From Pseudomonas sp. ACM7 (lineage in GTDB: Bacteria; Pseudomonadota; Gammaproteobacteria; Pseudomonadales; Pseudomonadaceae): a stretch of 64,000 bases of DNA. This document shows positions 10,727 to 19,950 of this stretch, in pieces (positions within the stretch are counted from its first letter, which is position 1; every line of letters starts with the position of its first letter). A program made the position numbers and the translations under genes. Location: contig NZ_CP024866.1 in NCBI RefSeq assembly GCF_004136015.1, forward strand, positions 4,661,192 to 4,725,191, written 5' to 3'. The notes below the pieces were generated by a model, which did no database searches, was not told where the DNA came from, and saw only the letters and a program-made list of their open reading frames with translations.

Positions 10727-11869
10727 ATGAGTTTGAAAGAATATAACATCTGCCGTACATGCATTATGGATACCAGCGATCCTAATATCGCTTTTTCGGA
10801 AGATGGTCAGTGCGAGTATTGCTTAAATTTTGCGCAAAGTATTCGGCCTAATTGGCACACCGATTCAATTGGTGAAGCTGAACTGATGAAAATCGCCGAT
10901 AAAATTAAAAAAGAGGGCGAAGGCAAAGATTTTGACTGCATCATTGGCCTGAGTGGTGGGCTGGACAGTTCGTACCTGGCCTATGTTGCAAAAGAAAAAA
11001 TGGGCTTGAGACCTCTGCTTTTTCACGTAGATGCGGGCTGGAATACGGATCAGGCTGTTGGTAACATAGAGAAACTTGTCGACGGCTTAGGTTTGGACCT
11101 CTATACCGAAGTGATCAATTGGGAAGAAATGAAAAGCCTGCAGGTTGCTTTTTTGAAGGCTCAGGTACCCGATCAAGACATTCCTCAGGACACCGCTTTT
11201 TTCTCCGGTTTATATAAATTTGCAAAGGCGCATAAGATAAAGTATGTGCTCACCGGTGGTAATTACTCTACCGAGTGTTGCCGTGAGCCTGAAGAGTGGG
11301 GCGCCTATCCGGGTATTGATAAGACACTTATCACTGATATACATACCAAGTTCGGATCGCGGAAGTTGAAGAGTTTCCCGATAGTCGACGTGCTGTCTTA
11401 TAAGATTTATTATCGGTATGTATTGGGCATGCAAGTGGTTCGCCCACTCAATTTGCTTCCTTACATTAAAAGCGAGGCCGAGGAAACGCTTGAAAAATTG
11501 TTTGGCTGGAAGCGGTTCCAGCATAAGCATCATGAATCCAGGTTTACCCGTTTTTACGAGGATTATTGGATGCCTCGTAAATTTGGTTATGAAAAACGTA
11601 GAGCTCACTTTTCCAGCCTGATTATGACTGGTCAGCTCACGCGGGAAGCTGCGCTGGAGCGAATTTCCAAGCCAGAACTGGACGAGAAATTCCTGAAGTC
11701 CGAATTCGAGTACGTCGCTCATAAATTGGACTTGACTGTGCCAGAGCTTCAGAGCATTTTCGAGGGTTCCAACAAGACGTGCCTTGATTACAAAAACAAG
11801 CGCTTCTTGATCGGAATAGGCTCTCGAGTGCTCAGCGCGCTTGGTTTGGAAAGAAGACTCTTCAGATGA
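10727..11869 (+). CDS. wbpG: N-acetyl sugar amidotransferase WbpG
   Basis: An ATP-pyrophosphatase-fold enzyme of 380 residues that, with the HisH/HisF pair encoded next, is thought to convert the 3-acetamido group of the diamino-uronic sugar to an acetamidino group using ammonia from glutamine. The P-loop motif LSGGLDSSYLAY lies near residue 77. The N-terminal CRTCIMDTSDPNIAF and CEYCLNF cysteine pairs suggest a metal site and are characteristic of WbpG/PseA-type proteins. PseA does an analogous job on pseudaminic acid. The stop overlaps hisH by ATGA, indicating coupling. Confidence 0.93.
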   Translation: MSLKEYNICRTCIMDTSDPNIAFSEDGQCEYCLNFAQSIRPNWHTDSIGEAELMKIADKIKKEGEGKDFDCIIGLSGGLDSSYLAYVAKEKMGLRPLLFHVDAGWNTDQAVGNIEKLVDGLGLDLYTEVINWEEMKSLQVAFLKAQVPDQDIPQDTAFFSGLYKFAKAHKIKYVLTGGNYSTECCREPEEWGAYPGIDKTLITDIHTKFGSRKLKSFPIVDVLSYKIYYRYVLGMQVVRPLNLLPYIKSEAEETLEKLFGWKRFQHKHHESRFTRFYEDYWMPRKFGYEKRRAHFSSLIMTGQLTREAALERISKPELDEKFLKSEFEYVAHKLDLTVPELQSIFEGSNKTCLDYKNKRFLIGIGSRVLSALGLERRLFR

Positions 11870-12480
11870 TAACAATCATAGATTATGGCTTGGGCAATAT
11901 TCAGGCGTTTGTCAATGTCTATCGACGCTTACACATCCCTGTATCTGTAGCAAAATGTGCTGCTGATCTCGACGGTGCTACCAAGCTGATCCTGCCGGGC
12001 GTTGGCGCATTTGACCATGCCATCGAACGTCTGGACGCTTCTGGCATTCGGCCAGCGCTGGACGAACTCGTTCAAAAGGCAAAGATCCCCGTGTTGGGGA
12101 TCTGCGTCGGTATGCAGATTCTTGCCGATAGCAGTGACGAAGGCTCGCTGCCTGGCTTGGGTTGGGTTCCAGGCAGCGTGCGTTCGTTCAAGGCCATCCC
12201 TCAGCTTTCGGAGTTGCCCCTGCCTCACATGGGCTGGAATGACGTTGTACCTTCTGCGGATTCGGCGCTTTTCAAAGGGTTTGAACTGGAATCACGTTTC
12301 TACTTCCTTCACTCTTTCTTTTTTGATTGTTTGCAACCCCAACATATAGCCGCCACTTCCTCGTACGGGTTGGATTTCAGTTGTGCTGTCCGCGCTGATA
12401 ATGTGTATGGCGTGCAGTTTCATCCCGAAAAGAGCCATCACTTCGGTGTTGGTCTACTGAAAAATTTCGCGGAACTATGA
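11866..12480 (+). CDS. hisH2: HisH-like glutaminase subunit of the O-antigen amidotransferase
   Basis: Class I glutamine amidotransferase of 204 residues homologous to HisH of imidazole-glycerol-phosphate synthase. The triad is present: nucleophile cysteine in GICVGMQILA near residue 80, and histidine and glutamate in GVQFHPEKSHHFG near the C-terminus. The oxyanion region LPGVGAFDHA is also present. In P. aeruginosa O5 the equivalent hisH/hisF pair is not for histidine but feeds ammonia to WbpG. Gene order wbpG-hisH-hisF here, far from any his operon, points to the same role. Confidence 0.92.
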   Translation: MITIIDYGLGNIQAFVNVYRRLHIPVSVAKCAADLDGATKLILPGVGAFDHAIERLDASGIRPALDELVQKAKIPVLGICVGMQILADSSDEGSLPGLGWVPGSVRSFKAIPQLSELPLPHMGWNDVVPSADSALFKGFELESRFYFLHSFFFDCLQPQHIAATSSYGLDFSCAVRADNVYGVQFHPEKSHHFGVGLLKNFAEL

Positions 12481-12481
12481 A

Positions 12482-13264
12482 ATGTTAAGACCACGAATTA
12501 TTCCATGTCTTTTGATTCAAGATGGCGGGCTGGTTAAAACAGTAAAATTTAAAGATCCAAAATATGTAGGTGATCCGATTAACGCTGTTAAGATATTCAA
12601 TGAAAAAGAAGCAGATGAACTTATTGTCATTGATATCGATGCTACGGTTAATGGTGTTGAGCCTAATTATAAGCAAATAGCTAATCTGGCCGCAGAATGC
12701 CGGATGCCCCTTTGTTATGGAGGAGGAGTTCGGACTGCTGAACAGGCTAAAAAAATTATTGCGTTGGGCGTCGAAAAAGTCGCGATCAGTTCTGCAGCAC
12801 TTGAGAATCCGACATTGATCACTCAAATTGCCGAGGAAATTGGCAGTCAAAGTGTCGTCGTCGTGCTCGACTACAAATCCCGCCTGCTCAGCAAAGCCAG
12901 TGATGTCTGGACACATAACGGCACTCGAAATACAAAGCGCAGTGTGTTGGATGTTGCATTGGAGGTCGAAAAACTTGGCGCGGGCGAGATCGTCATCAAT
13001 TCGATTGAAAATGACGGTCGGATGAAGGGCTATGATATAGATCTCGCACTTAAGTTACGTCAGACCGTACACATTCCCATCACGATATTAGGCGGAGGTG
13101 GGTCGCTTGAAGACATGCGCAGCGTTGTCGCCGCATGTGGTGTTGTGGGTGTCGCAGCAGGTAGTTTCTTTGTGTTCAAAGGGAGTTATCGTGCGGTGCT
13201 GATCAACTACCCAAGTGCACAACAAAAAGACGAGTTAATTTATTCAGCTCTACGAACTAAGTAA
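12482..13264 (+). CDS. hisF2: HisF-like ammonia-channelling subunit of the O-antigen amidotransferase
   Basis: TIM-barrel protein of 260 residues homologous to HisF cyclase. It keeps the phosphate-binding and barrel segments RIIPCLLIQDGGLVKT, DIDATVNG, CYGGGVRT and ILGGGGSLEDM. Typical HisF has a catalytic DVDKGR near the N-terminus; here the start reads LIQDGGLVKTVKF, the divergence seen in O-antigen paralogues. It should form a complex with HisH2 and pass ammonia to WbpG. It starts one base after the hisH2 stop. The local AT-rich composition fits acquisition with the cluster. Confidence 0.9.
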   Translation: MLRPRIIPCLLIQDGGLVKTVKFKDPKYVGDPINAVKIFNEKEADELIVIDIDATVNGVEPNYKQIANLAAECRMPLCYGGGVRTAEQAKKIIALGVEKVAISSAALENPTLITQIAEEIGSQSVVVVLDYKSRLLSKASDVWTHNGTRNTKRSVLDVALEVEKLGAGEIVINSIENDGRMKGYDIDLALKLRQTVHIPITILGGGGSLEDMRSVVAACGVVGVAAGSFFVFKGSYRAVLINYPSAQQKDELIYSALRTK

Positions 13265-13295
13265 CATCGCCTGGTTCGCGGCAAGGTAGGTCATT

Positions 13296-14330
13296 ATGTT
13301 TAGTGGAAAAAAACTTCTTATTTCCGGTGGCACAGGTTCTTTCGGTAACGCAGTTTTAAAGCGTTTTTTGGACACTGATATTTCTGAAATTCGTATTTTC
13401 AGTCGGGACGAAAAGAAACAGGATGACATGCGCAAACGCTACAGCAACCCAAAGCTGAAGTTCTATATCGGTGATGTGCGTGATTATCAGAGCGTTCTGA
13501 ACGCGACCCGTGGCGTTGATTATATTTTTCACGCCGCAGCGCTTAAGCAGGTTCCTTCTTGTGAGTTTCACCCGATGGAAGCAGTGAAAACCAATGTTAT
13601 TGGCACTGATAACGTCCTGGAGGCTGCGATACAGAATGAAGTTAAGCGAGTCGTTTGCTTAAGTACCGACAAAGCCGTTTACCCCATCAACGCGATGGGG
13701 ATCTCTAAAGCCATGATGGAAAAGGTGATGGTCGCCAAATCCCGCAATGTGGATGAGACCAAAACTGTAATTTGTGGCACTCGGTACGGGAATGTCATGG
13801 CATCCCGTGGGTCAGTTATCCCGCTGTTTATCGAGCAGATTCGTGCCGGTAAATCCTTGTCAATTACTGACCCTAACATGACTCGTTTCATGATGACGTT
13901 GGCGGATGCTGTCGATCTGGTTCTGTATGCCTTTGAGCATGGTAACAACGGTGATCTCTTCGTTCAGAAGGCACCAGCAGCAACAGTGGAAACGCTCGCT
14001 CGCGCATTGACGTCGATGTTGGGACAACCCGAACATCCCATCCAGATCATTGGAACACGTCATGGCGAGAAGCTTTACGAGGCACTGTTGAGCCGCGAAG
14101 AAATGGCTTGCGCAGAAGACATGGGTGACTACTTCCGTGTACCCCCGGATCTGCGAGATTTGAACTACAGTAAATTTGTTGAGCAAGGTGAAGAAAAGAT
14201 TTCCACGATGGAAGACTATAATTCTCATAACACTGAGCGTCTTGACGTCGAGGGCATGCAGAACTTACTGCTCAAACTGGATTTTATGCGTGCGATTCAG
14301 CGCGGCGAACACGCGACTCCCGAGGAGTAA
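13296..14330 (+). CDS. wbjB: UDP-GlcNAc 4,6-dehydratase/5-epimerase WbjB (CapE/FlaA1-like)
   Basis: First enzyme of UDP-L-FucNAc synthesis: it dehydrates UDP-GlcNAc at C4/C6 with C5 epimerisation. The 344-residue extended SDR has the nucleotide motif ISGGTGSFGNAVL at its start. The catalytic region STDKAVYPINAMGISKAMMEK near residue 125 has methionine in place of the usual tyrosine, the S-M-K triad of this dehydratase group. It lacks the membrane domain of WbpM. ATG at 13296 follows AAGGTAGG. With the next two genes it forms the wbjBCD (capEFG) triplet known from P. aeruginosa O11 and Staphylococcus type 5. Confidence 0.93.
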   Translation: MFSGKKLLISGGTGSFGNAVLKRFLDTDISEIRIFSRDEKKQDDMRKRYSNPKLKFYIGDVRDYQSVLNATRGVDYIFHAAALKQVPSCEFHPMEAVKTNVIGTDNVLEAAIQNEVKRVVCLSTDKAVYPINAMGISKAMMEKVMVAKSRNVDETKTVICGTRYGNVMASRGSVIPLFIEQIRAGKSLSITDPNMTRFMMTLADAVDLVLYAFEHGNNGDLFVQKAPAATVETLARALTSMLGQPEHPIQIIGTRHGEKLYEALLSREEMACAEDMGDYFRVPPDLRDLNYSKFVEQGEEKISTMEDYNSHNTERLDVEGMQNLLLKLDFMRAIQRGEHATPEE

Positions 14331-14333
14331 GGC

Positions 14334-15452
14334 ATGAAAGTATTGATCACCGGTGCCAACGGGTTCGTCGGTAAAAACCTTGTTGCTCATCTGAAAGAGC
14401 GAAAAGACGTCGAGGTACTGCGCTTCTGTCGTGAGGACAATATTGCCAGCCTGCATTCACTCGTATCAAAGGTGGATTTTATTTTCCACTTGGCCGGTGT
14501 CAATCGTCCTCAAAATGTTGAAGAGTTTAAAGTTGGTAATACCGATTTGACACAGGCTCTGTGTGCTGCTGTTGCAGCCACAGGTCGCAACATTCCTTTG
14601 CTTTATACATCTTCAATTCAAGCTGAGTTGAGCAACGCTTATGGATCTAGTAAGCGAGACGCCGAAGAAGCGCTACTGAATCTTTCAACAAGCGATGGCA
14701 GCCCCTTACATATATTTCGATTGCCCAATATTTTTGGGAAATGGGCACGACCTAATTACAATTCTGCCGTTGCGACCTTTTGCCACAATATTGCGCATGG
14801 GTTACCTATCAGCATAAATGATGCTGATGCCAGGATTTCCCTTGTTTATATCGATGACGTTATTAAAAGTTTTATCGCTGTTATGGATGGCGAGCAGTCT
14901 GGTGATCCGTTCGTTGTCGTTGAACCTCTTTATTCTACGACAGTAGGTGAACTTTCGGCGCAGCTGTATGAGTTTAAGGAAAGTCGTCAGTCGATGATCA
15001 CGGGGCGTGTGGGGAAGGGTTTGGTTCGCGCACTGTACTCTACCTATCTCAGCTATCTACCCCCTGAAGATTTCACTTACGAAGTTCCAAAATATGGAGA
15101 TGCCCGTGGCGTCTTCGTCGAGATGCTCAAAACGAAGGATTCTGGCCAGTTTTCTTATTTTACCGCCCATCCAGGTATTACCCGAGGCGGCCATTATCAT
15201 CACACCAAAACAGAAAAATTCCTGGTTATCAAAGGCAAGGCTTGCTTCCGGTTCCGCCATATCGCATCTGGCGAGTTCTACGAACTGTTCACCGATGGGG
15301 ACACACCGGAAATTGTTGAAACCGTACCTGGCTGGAGTCACGACATCACGAATGTTGGTGAGAATGAAATGATCGTGATGTTGTGGGCGAACGAAATTTT
15401 TAATCGTGAGCTTCCAGATACGTACACAATGCCTGTGGGTACCCAGGCCTGA
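14334..15452 (+). CDS. wbjC: UDP-L-FucNAc pathway bifunctional enzyme WbjC (CapF)
   Basis: Two-domain enzyme of 372 residues. The N-terminal extended SDR half begins ITGANGFVGKNL and has serine, tyrosine and lysine in TSSIQAELSNAYGSSKRDAEE. The C-terminal cupin half (from about residue 245) has GGHYHHTKTEKFLVIKG and GWSHDITN metal-binding histidines. CapF-type enzymes epimerise C3 with the cupin and then reduce C4 with the SDR domain, giving UDP-L-PneNAc/TalNAc, the substrate of the following epimerase. It starts three bases after wbjB behind GAGGAG. Full length with no defects seen. Confidence 0.94.
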   Translation: MKVLITGANGFVGKNLVAHLKERKDVEVLRFCREDNIASLHSLVSKVDFIFHLAGVNRPQNVEEFKVGNTDLTQALCAAVAATGRNIPLLYTSSIQAELSNAYGSSKRDAEEALLNLSTSDGSPLHIFRLPNIFGKWARPNYNSAVATFCHNIAHGLPISINDADARISLVYIDDVIKSFIAVMDGEQSGDPFVVVEPLYSTTVGELSAQLYEFKESRQSMITGRVGKGLVRALYSTYLSYLPPEDFTYEVPKYGDARGVFVEMLKTKDSGQFSYFTAHPGITRGGHYHHTKTEKFLVIKGKACFRFRHIASGEFYELFTDGDTPEIVETVPGWSHDITNVGENEMIVMLWANEIFNRELPDTYTMPVGTQA

Positions 15453-15475
15453 TCGAATTAGGAATGAGCATTGCA

Positions 15476-16606
15476 ATGAAAAAGTTGAAAATTGTTACCG
15501 TCGTAGGCACTCGCCCTGAGATTATTCGTTTGTCACGAGTCATCGCGGCGCTGGATAAGTACTGTGAACACGTACTGGTCCACACCGGACAGAATTATGA
15601 CTATGAGCTGAATGAAATATTTTTCCAGGATCTGGGAATTCGCAAACCGGATCATTTTCTCAACGCAGCGGGTAGCAGCGGTGCGGAAACGATCGGGAAC
15701 GTGATCATCTCGGTGGATCGTGTGCTTGCGTCAGTTCAACCTGAAGCCCTTTTGGTGCTAGGTGATACCAATAGCTGCATGGCGGTTATTCCGGCAAAGC
15801 GACGCAAGATTCCAACGTTCCACATGGAAGCAGGTAATCGTTGTTTCGATATGCGGGTACCGGAAGAGATCAATCGGCGGATCGTAGATCATACCGCTGA
15901 CATCAATCTTACCTACAGCACCATTGCACGCGATTACCTGCTCAAGGAAGGCCTGTCTCCCGATATGGTGATCAAGACAGGGAGCCCGATGTTCGAGGTC
16001 TTGAATCATTACCGCGATGGAATCGAGGCTTCTGATGTACTGCAGCGTTTGGGTCTCGAGTCCGGTAAATTTTTTGTAGTGAGTGCACACCGCGAAGAAA
16101 ATATTGACTCTGATAAAAACTTTCTAAAATTGGTTGATGTCCTTAATACTGTTGCAACCACATTTGGTTATCCGGTCATTGTTTCAACTCACCCGCGTAC
16201 CCAGAAACGTGTCGATGCAATGGGTATCGTATTTCATGAGAATGTTAAGCTCCTCAAGCCTTTGGGGTTCAAGGACTACAATAAACTTCAACTCGAGTCC
16301 AAAGCGGTGCTTTCCGATAGCGGGACCATCAATGAAGAGTCTTCGATTCTCAATTTCCCTGCGTTGAATATTCGCGAAGCCCACGAGCGTCCAGAGGGTA
16401 TGGAAGAGGCCGCCGTGATGATGGTGGGACTTGAGGTTGAGCGGGTCTTGCAAGGGCTGATGATTCTGGAAACGCAGGCTTCCGGTGCAGAGCGTACGTT
16501 GCGCCTAGTAGCAGATTACAGCATGCCCAATGTTTCTGAAAAAGTGGCCAGAATCGTACACAGCTATACTGATTATGTTAACCGAGTCGTCTGGAAGCGT
16601 TACTAA
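15476..16606 (+). CDS. wbjD: UDP-N-acetylglucosamine-type 2-epimerase WbjD (CapG)
   Basis: Non-hydrolysing 2-epimerase of the WecB fold, about 376 residues. The start KLKIVTVVGTRPEIIRLS, the HTGQNYDYELNEIFF segment, HMEAGNRCFDMRVPEEINR and the C-terminal SDSGTINEESSIL are all diagnostic. After WbjB and WbjC it makes UDP-L-FucNAc by inverting C2. The same family contains WbpI, which converts the diacetamido-glucuronic acid to the manno form; the neighbours favour WbjD, but a dual role cannot be excluded since no other epimerase is encoded here. ATG at 15476 fits the family start; one at 15464 is possible. Confidence 0.9.
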   Translation: MKKLKIVTVVGTRPEIIRLSRVIAALDKYCEHVLVHTGQNYDYELNEIFFQDLGIRKPDHFLNAAGSSGAETIGNVIISVDRVLASVQPEALLVLGDTNSCMAVIPAKRRKIPTFHMEAGNRCFDMRVPEEINRRIVDHTADINLTYSTIARDYLLKEGLSPDMVIKTGSPMFEVLNHYRDGIEASDVLQRLGLESGKFFVVSAHREENIDSDKNFLKLVDVLNTVATTFGYPVIVSTHPRTQKRVDAMGIVFHENVKLLKPLGFKDYNKLQLESKAVLSDSGTINEESSILNFPALNIREAHERPEGMEEAAVMMVGLEVERVLQGLMILETQASGAERTLRLVADYSMPNVSEKVARIVHSYTDYVNRVVWKRY

Positions 16607-16620
16607 TTCGAGTTGTGATC

Positions 16621-17874
16621 ATGCCTGAAAGTAAATTGAGGATCCTGGTGGTCACGCAATATTTTTGGCCAGAAAATATGCGTATCAACGATTTAGTCCG
16701 CGACTTTACCGAGAAAGGACACTCGGTTACTGTGTTGACTGGTTTACCTAATTACCCCGAAGGGAAGGTGTTTGAAGAATATAAAGCGTCGCCGGACCGC
16801 TTTAATGAATACTTTGGTGCCAAGGTGGTAAGAGTGCCGATGCTTGCGCGCGGTAAACGCAGTATTAATTTGGTTTTGAATTATTTCAGTTTCTTCACAA
16901 GTGCCTCTACGATTGGCGCTTACAAACTGCGTGGCGAAAAATTCGACGCGGTGTTTGTCTATGCCGTTTCGCCAATAATGGCTGCCATTCCTGCATTGGT
17001 GATGGGACGGTTAAAGAAAGCACCGGTGTTTGTATGGGTGCTCGATCTTTGGCCTGAGACACTAAGGGCGGTGGGAGTTCTCAAAAACCCGGTCTTACTG
17101 TCAATGGTCGGAAAAATGGTATCGTGGATTTACAATCGTACTGATTATTTACTTTTGCAGTCACATGGTTTCTTCGAGAATGTCAAAAAATACTGTACGA
17201 AGGACATAACCCCGCAAAGATTGGTGTATTTTCCAAGCTGGGCTGAAGATGATTTTTCATCCTCAGCAACTCACCACTCTACTTTGTTGGCACGTGACGA
17301 CACCGTATTTACGGTCGTATTTGCGGGCAATCTCGGTGAAGCACAAGATCTGCCGGCTGTATTGGACGCTGCAGAACAATTGCGCGATAAAGTAGCCGTT
17401 CGCTGGGTCATTGTTGGCGATGGTCGAATGAGCGAATGGATGAGTCAACAAGTTCATTCCCGGGGCCTGAATAACGTATTGCTATTGGGGCGGCATCCTT
17501 TGGAAGAGATGCCAGGATTGTTTGCAAGCGCGGATGCCTTGCTCGTTTCCCTCAAAACCAATGATGTGTTTGAAAAGACCATTCCTGGAAAAGTACAAGC
17601 CTATCTAGCATCAGGCAGGCCCCTTTTGGGAATGATTAATGGAGAGGCAGCAAGAGTAATTGGTGATTCAGGCGCCGGTTTCACTTGCGCATCCGGCGAT
17701 GCCAGCGGACTCGCAAACATTACCTTGGCGCTCGCGAAGACGGACGCAGTTGAATTGAAGGCGATGGGGCAATCTGGTCGTCAGTATTATCTGAGTAACT
17801 ACTCGAAACCCCTTCTTCTGGCCCGGCTTGAAGATCTTTTCCGCAACGCCACCCTACGAAAGGCGACCCGCTGA
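16621..17874 (+). CDS. Family 4 glycosyltransferase, WbuB/WbjE-like (putative L-FucNAc transferase)
   Basis: GT-B fold retaining transferase of about 417 residues. The N-terminal RILVVTQYFWPENMRINDLV and GLPNYPEGKVFEEY segments are those of the WbuB/WbjE group that transfers L-FucNAc. The C-terminal half has VFAGNLGEAQDLPAVLDAAE, the nucleotide-binding WVIVGDG and an EKTIPGKVQAYLASGRP region with the E-x7-E-like motif. It follows wbjBCD directly, and the same association in P. aeruginosa O11-type and E. coli O26-type clusters supports L-FucNAc as donor. ATG at 16621 is chosen over GTG at 16615. Its stop overlaps the next start (TGATG). Confidence 0.86.
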   Translation: MPESKLRILVVTQYFWPENMRINDLVRDFTEKGHSVTVLTGLPNYPEGKVFEEYKASPDRFNEYFGAKVVRVPMLARGKRSINLVLNYFSFFTSASTIGAYKLRGEKFDAVFVYAVSPIMAAIPALVMGRLKKAPVFVWVLDLWPETLRAVGVLKNPVLLSMVGKMVSWIYNRTDYLLLQSHGFFENVKKYCTKDITPQRLVYFPSWAEDDFSSSATHHSTLLARDDTVFTVVFAGNLGEAQDLPAVLDAAEQLRDKVAVRWVIVGDGRMSEWMSQQVHSRGLNNVLLLGRHPLEEMPGLFASADALLVSLKTNDVFEKTIPGKVQAYLASGRPLLGMINGEAARVIGDSGAGFTCASGDASGLANITLALAKTDAVELKAMGQSGRQYYLSNYSKPLLLARLEDLFRNATLRKATR

Positions 17875-18836
17875 TGCCGCAGACCATTTTACTGACTGGC
17901 GCGACGGGTTTCGTCGGAGGAGCCATTCTCAATCGGTTACATCACGAGAACAAACACCCTGTCGTGGTTGCTGTTCGAGACGAGTCACGAGTGCCCATTC
18001 AGGGTGTTCCGAAGGTGTGTATCAAGTCCTTCGATGGTGGCACTCGTTGGGAAGAACACTTGACCGGGTCGGACGTAGTGATTCATTCCGCGGCTCGGGT
18101 GCATGTCATGAATGATGTAGAAACCGATCCGCTGGCGGCATTCCGCAAAGTAAACGTAGAAGGGACGTTGAATCTCGCCAGACAAGCTGCCGCTGCGGGT
18201 GTACGGCGATTCATCTTTATCAGTTCAATCAAGGTCAATGGGGAAGGGACGGTTCCTGGTACTGCTTATGCCGCAGATGATGTTCCTGCTCCCATGGACC
18301 CCTATGGTATTTCGAAGATGGAAGCCGAGCAGGGGCTTCGCGAACTGGCGGTAGAAACTGCGATGGAGGTCGTTATTATCCGACCGGTGCTGGTCTATGG
18401 GCCAGGCGTCAAAGCCAACTTCCTTAACATGATGCGCTGGTTGGATAAGGGGGTTCCGCTACCTTTTGGAGCAATCCATAACAGTCGAAGTCTGGTCGCG
18501 CTGGATAATCTGGTGGACCTGGTATTGACGTGCATCGTTCATCCTGCCGCTGCAAACCAGACCTTTCTGGTGAGTGATGGTGAGGATTTATCCACCACCA
18601 CATTGCTGAGCAAGATGGCGAAAGCGCTCAACAAACCGGCTAGACTGATACCGGTACCTAGCTGGATACTTCAGAGTGGCGCCGCTCTGGTGGGTAAAAA
18701 GGGGCTGTCTCAGCGACTGTGCGGGTCGTTGCAAGTCGATATTACTAAAACTCGTAATCTTTTAGGATGGACGCCCCCACTAAGTGTTGATGAGGCGTTG
18801 GCGATTACTGCGATACATTTTCGGGAACATCAATAA
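17874..18836 (+). CDS. wbpV: NAD-dependent 4-ketoreductase/epimerase WbpV-like
   Basis: Extended SDR of 320 residues with TGATGFVGGAILNRL at the N-terminus, a serine in FISSIKVNGEG near residue 120 and the Y-x3-K in DPYGISKMEAE. Among O-antigen clusters the order wbpV-wbpL-wbpM is well known; WbpV reduces the 4-keto product of WbpM to UDP-D-FucNAc, the first sugar of many Pseudomonas O-units. UDP-QuiNAc is the alternative product of close relatives, and sequence alone does not settle the C4 stereochemistry. It overlaps the glycosyltransferase gene by one base and is followed within three bases by wbpL. Confidence 0.85.
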   Translation: MPQTILLTGATGFVGGAILNRLHHENKHPVVVAVRDESRVPIQGVPKVCIKSFDGGTRWEEHLTGSDVVIHSAARVHVMNDVETDPLAAFRKVNVEGTLNLARQAAAAGVRRFIFISSIKVNGEGTVPGTAYAADDVPAPMDPYGISKMEAEQGLRELAVETAMEVVIIRPVLVYGPGVKANFLNMMRWLDKGVPLPFGAIHNSRSLVALDNLVDLVLTCIVHPAAANQTFLVSDGEDLSTTTLLSKMAKALNKPARLIPVPSWILQSGAALVGKKGLSQRLCGSLQVDITKTRNLLGWTPPLSVDEALAITAIHFREHQ

Positions 18837-18838
18837 CA

Positions 18839-19864
18839 ATGATTTACTTGTGGCTGGTACCGGTAGTTGCCGTTCTTTCTTTTGTGTTAACTGCTTCGCT
18901 GCGACGGTATGCATTGGCTCGAAGCATCATCGATATCCCTAATGCGCGAAGTTCCCATACGGTACCAACACCGCGCGGCGGAGGGGTGGCGATCGTGGTT
19001 ACCTTTTTGGCGTCGCTTCCAGTTTTCGGTGTGTTTGAGCTGGTCCCTTGGCAGCAGTTGATCGCTTTAGGAGGTGCCGGGGCGCTGGTAGCCGTTATTG
19101 GTTTTATGGATGATCACGGTCACATCGCTGCCCGTTGGCGTCTGTTGGGTCATTTTGGCGCCGGCATATGGGCTCTGGCTTGGCTGGGTGGCTTTCCTCC
19201 CGTTACCTTGTTCGGTATCAGTCTTGAACTGCATTGGTTCGGACATGTTTTCGCTACGATTTATCTGGTCTGGCTGCTGAATTTGTACAACTTCATGGAT
19301 GGAATCGATGGCATAGCGAGTGTTGAGGCATTGTGTGCTTGCCTTGGTGCTTGTTTGCTTTACGGGCTAAGTGGCGCCCCGACCCTAATCTGGGGGCCAC
19401 TGATGCTAGCTGTGGCGGTAGCTGGTTTCCTGTATTGGAATTTCCCGCCTGCGCGGATATTTATGGGGGACGCCGGGAGCGGGTTTCTAGGCATTGCATT
19501 GGGGGTTCTGTCGCTCCAGGCTGCCTGGGTTTCCTCGGAGTTGTTTTGGGCCTGGGTGATTCTGTTAGGCGTATTCATAGTCGATGCAACGTTTACCTTG
19601 ATACGTCGATTACTTCGCGGCGATAAGGTTTATGAGGCTCATCGCAGCCATGCCTATCAGTTCGCTTCCCGTCGATTTGGCAAGCATTTACCTGTAACGC
19701 TGGCTGTCGGCGCCATCAATCTGTTTTGGCTGCTGCCTGTTGCGTACTCGGTAACGCAGCTCGGGCTCGATGGTGCTTGGGGGGTAATCATCGCCTACGT
19801 TCCGCTCATTACTCTTGCTTTGAAATTCCATGCAGGCCAGCTCGAAGCCACTACGGCCACTTGA
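18839..19864 (+). CDS. wbpL: Initiating undecaprenyl-phosphate sugar-1-phosphate transferase WbpL
   Basis: Integral membrane enzyme of the WecA/MraY superfamily, 341 residues with about ten to eleven helices. It carries the family's cytoplasmic motifs: DIPNARSSHTVPTPRGGG, GFMDDHGHI, the metal-binding NFMDGIDGIAS, FMGDAGSGFLG and a histidine-rich loop EAHRSHAYQ. WbpL starts O-unit assembly by moving a sugar phosphate, D-FucNAc or D-QuiNAc in the best-studied cases, onto undecaprenyl phosphate. Location between the wbpV-like gene and wbpM fits D-FucNAc. The start overlaps the tail of the preceding gene region by only two bases of spacing, indicating one operon. Confidence 0.93.
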   Translation: MIYLWLVPVVAVLSFVLTASLRRYALARSIIDIPNARSSHTVPTPRGGGVAIVVTFLASLPVFGVFELVPWQQLIALGGAGALVAVIGFMDDHGHIAARWRLLGHFGAGIWALAWLGGFPPVTLFGISLELHWFGHVFATIYLVWLLNLYNFMDGIDGIASVEALCACLGACLLYGLSGAPTLIWGPLMLAVAVAGFLYWNFPPARIFMGDAGSGFLGIALGVLSLQAAWVSSELFWAWVILLGVFIVDATFTLIRRLLRGDKVYEAHRSHAYQFASRRFGKHLPVTLAVGAINLFWLLPVAYSVTQLGLDGAWGVIIAYVPLITLALKFHAGQLEATTAT

Positions 19865-19950
19865 TCCGACTAGGCGTCTGATTTAGAAGGTGCCGGCTGC
19901 GAGCGAATATGTACAATGATCGAGTGATGTCAGTTTAGGAGCGGTACAAG

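Noticed and set aside
11866..13264. hisH and hisF as part of histidine biosynthesis
   Set aside because: They are coupled to wbpG inside an O-antigen operon with no other his genes, and the HisF catalytic start is diverged.
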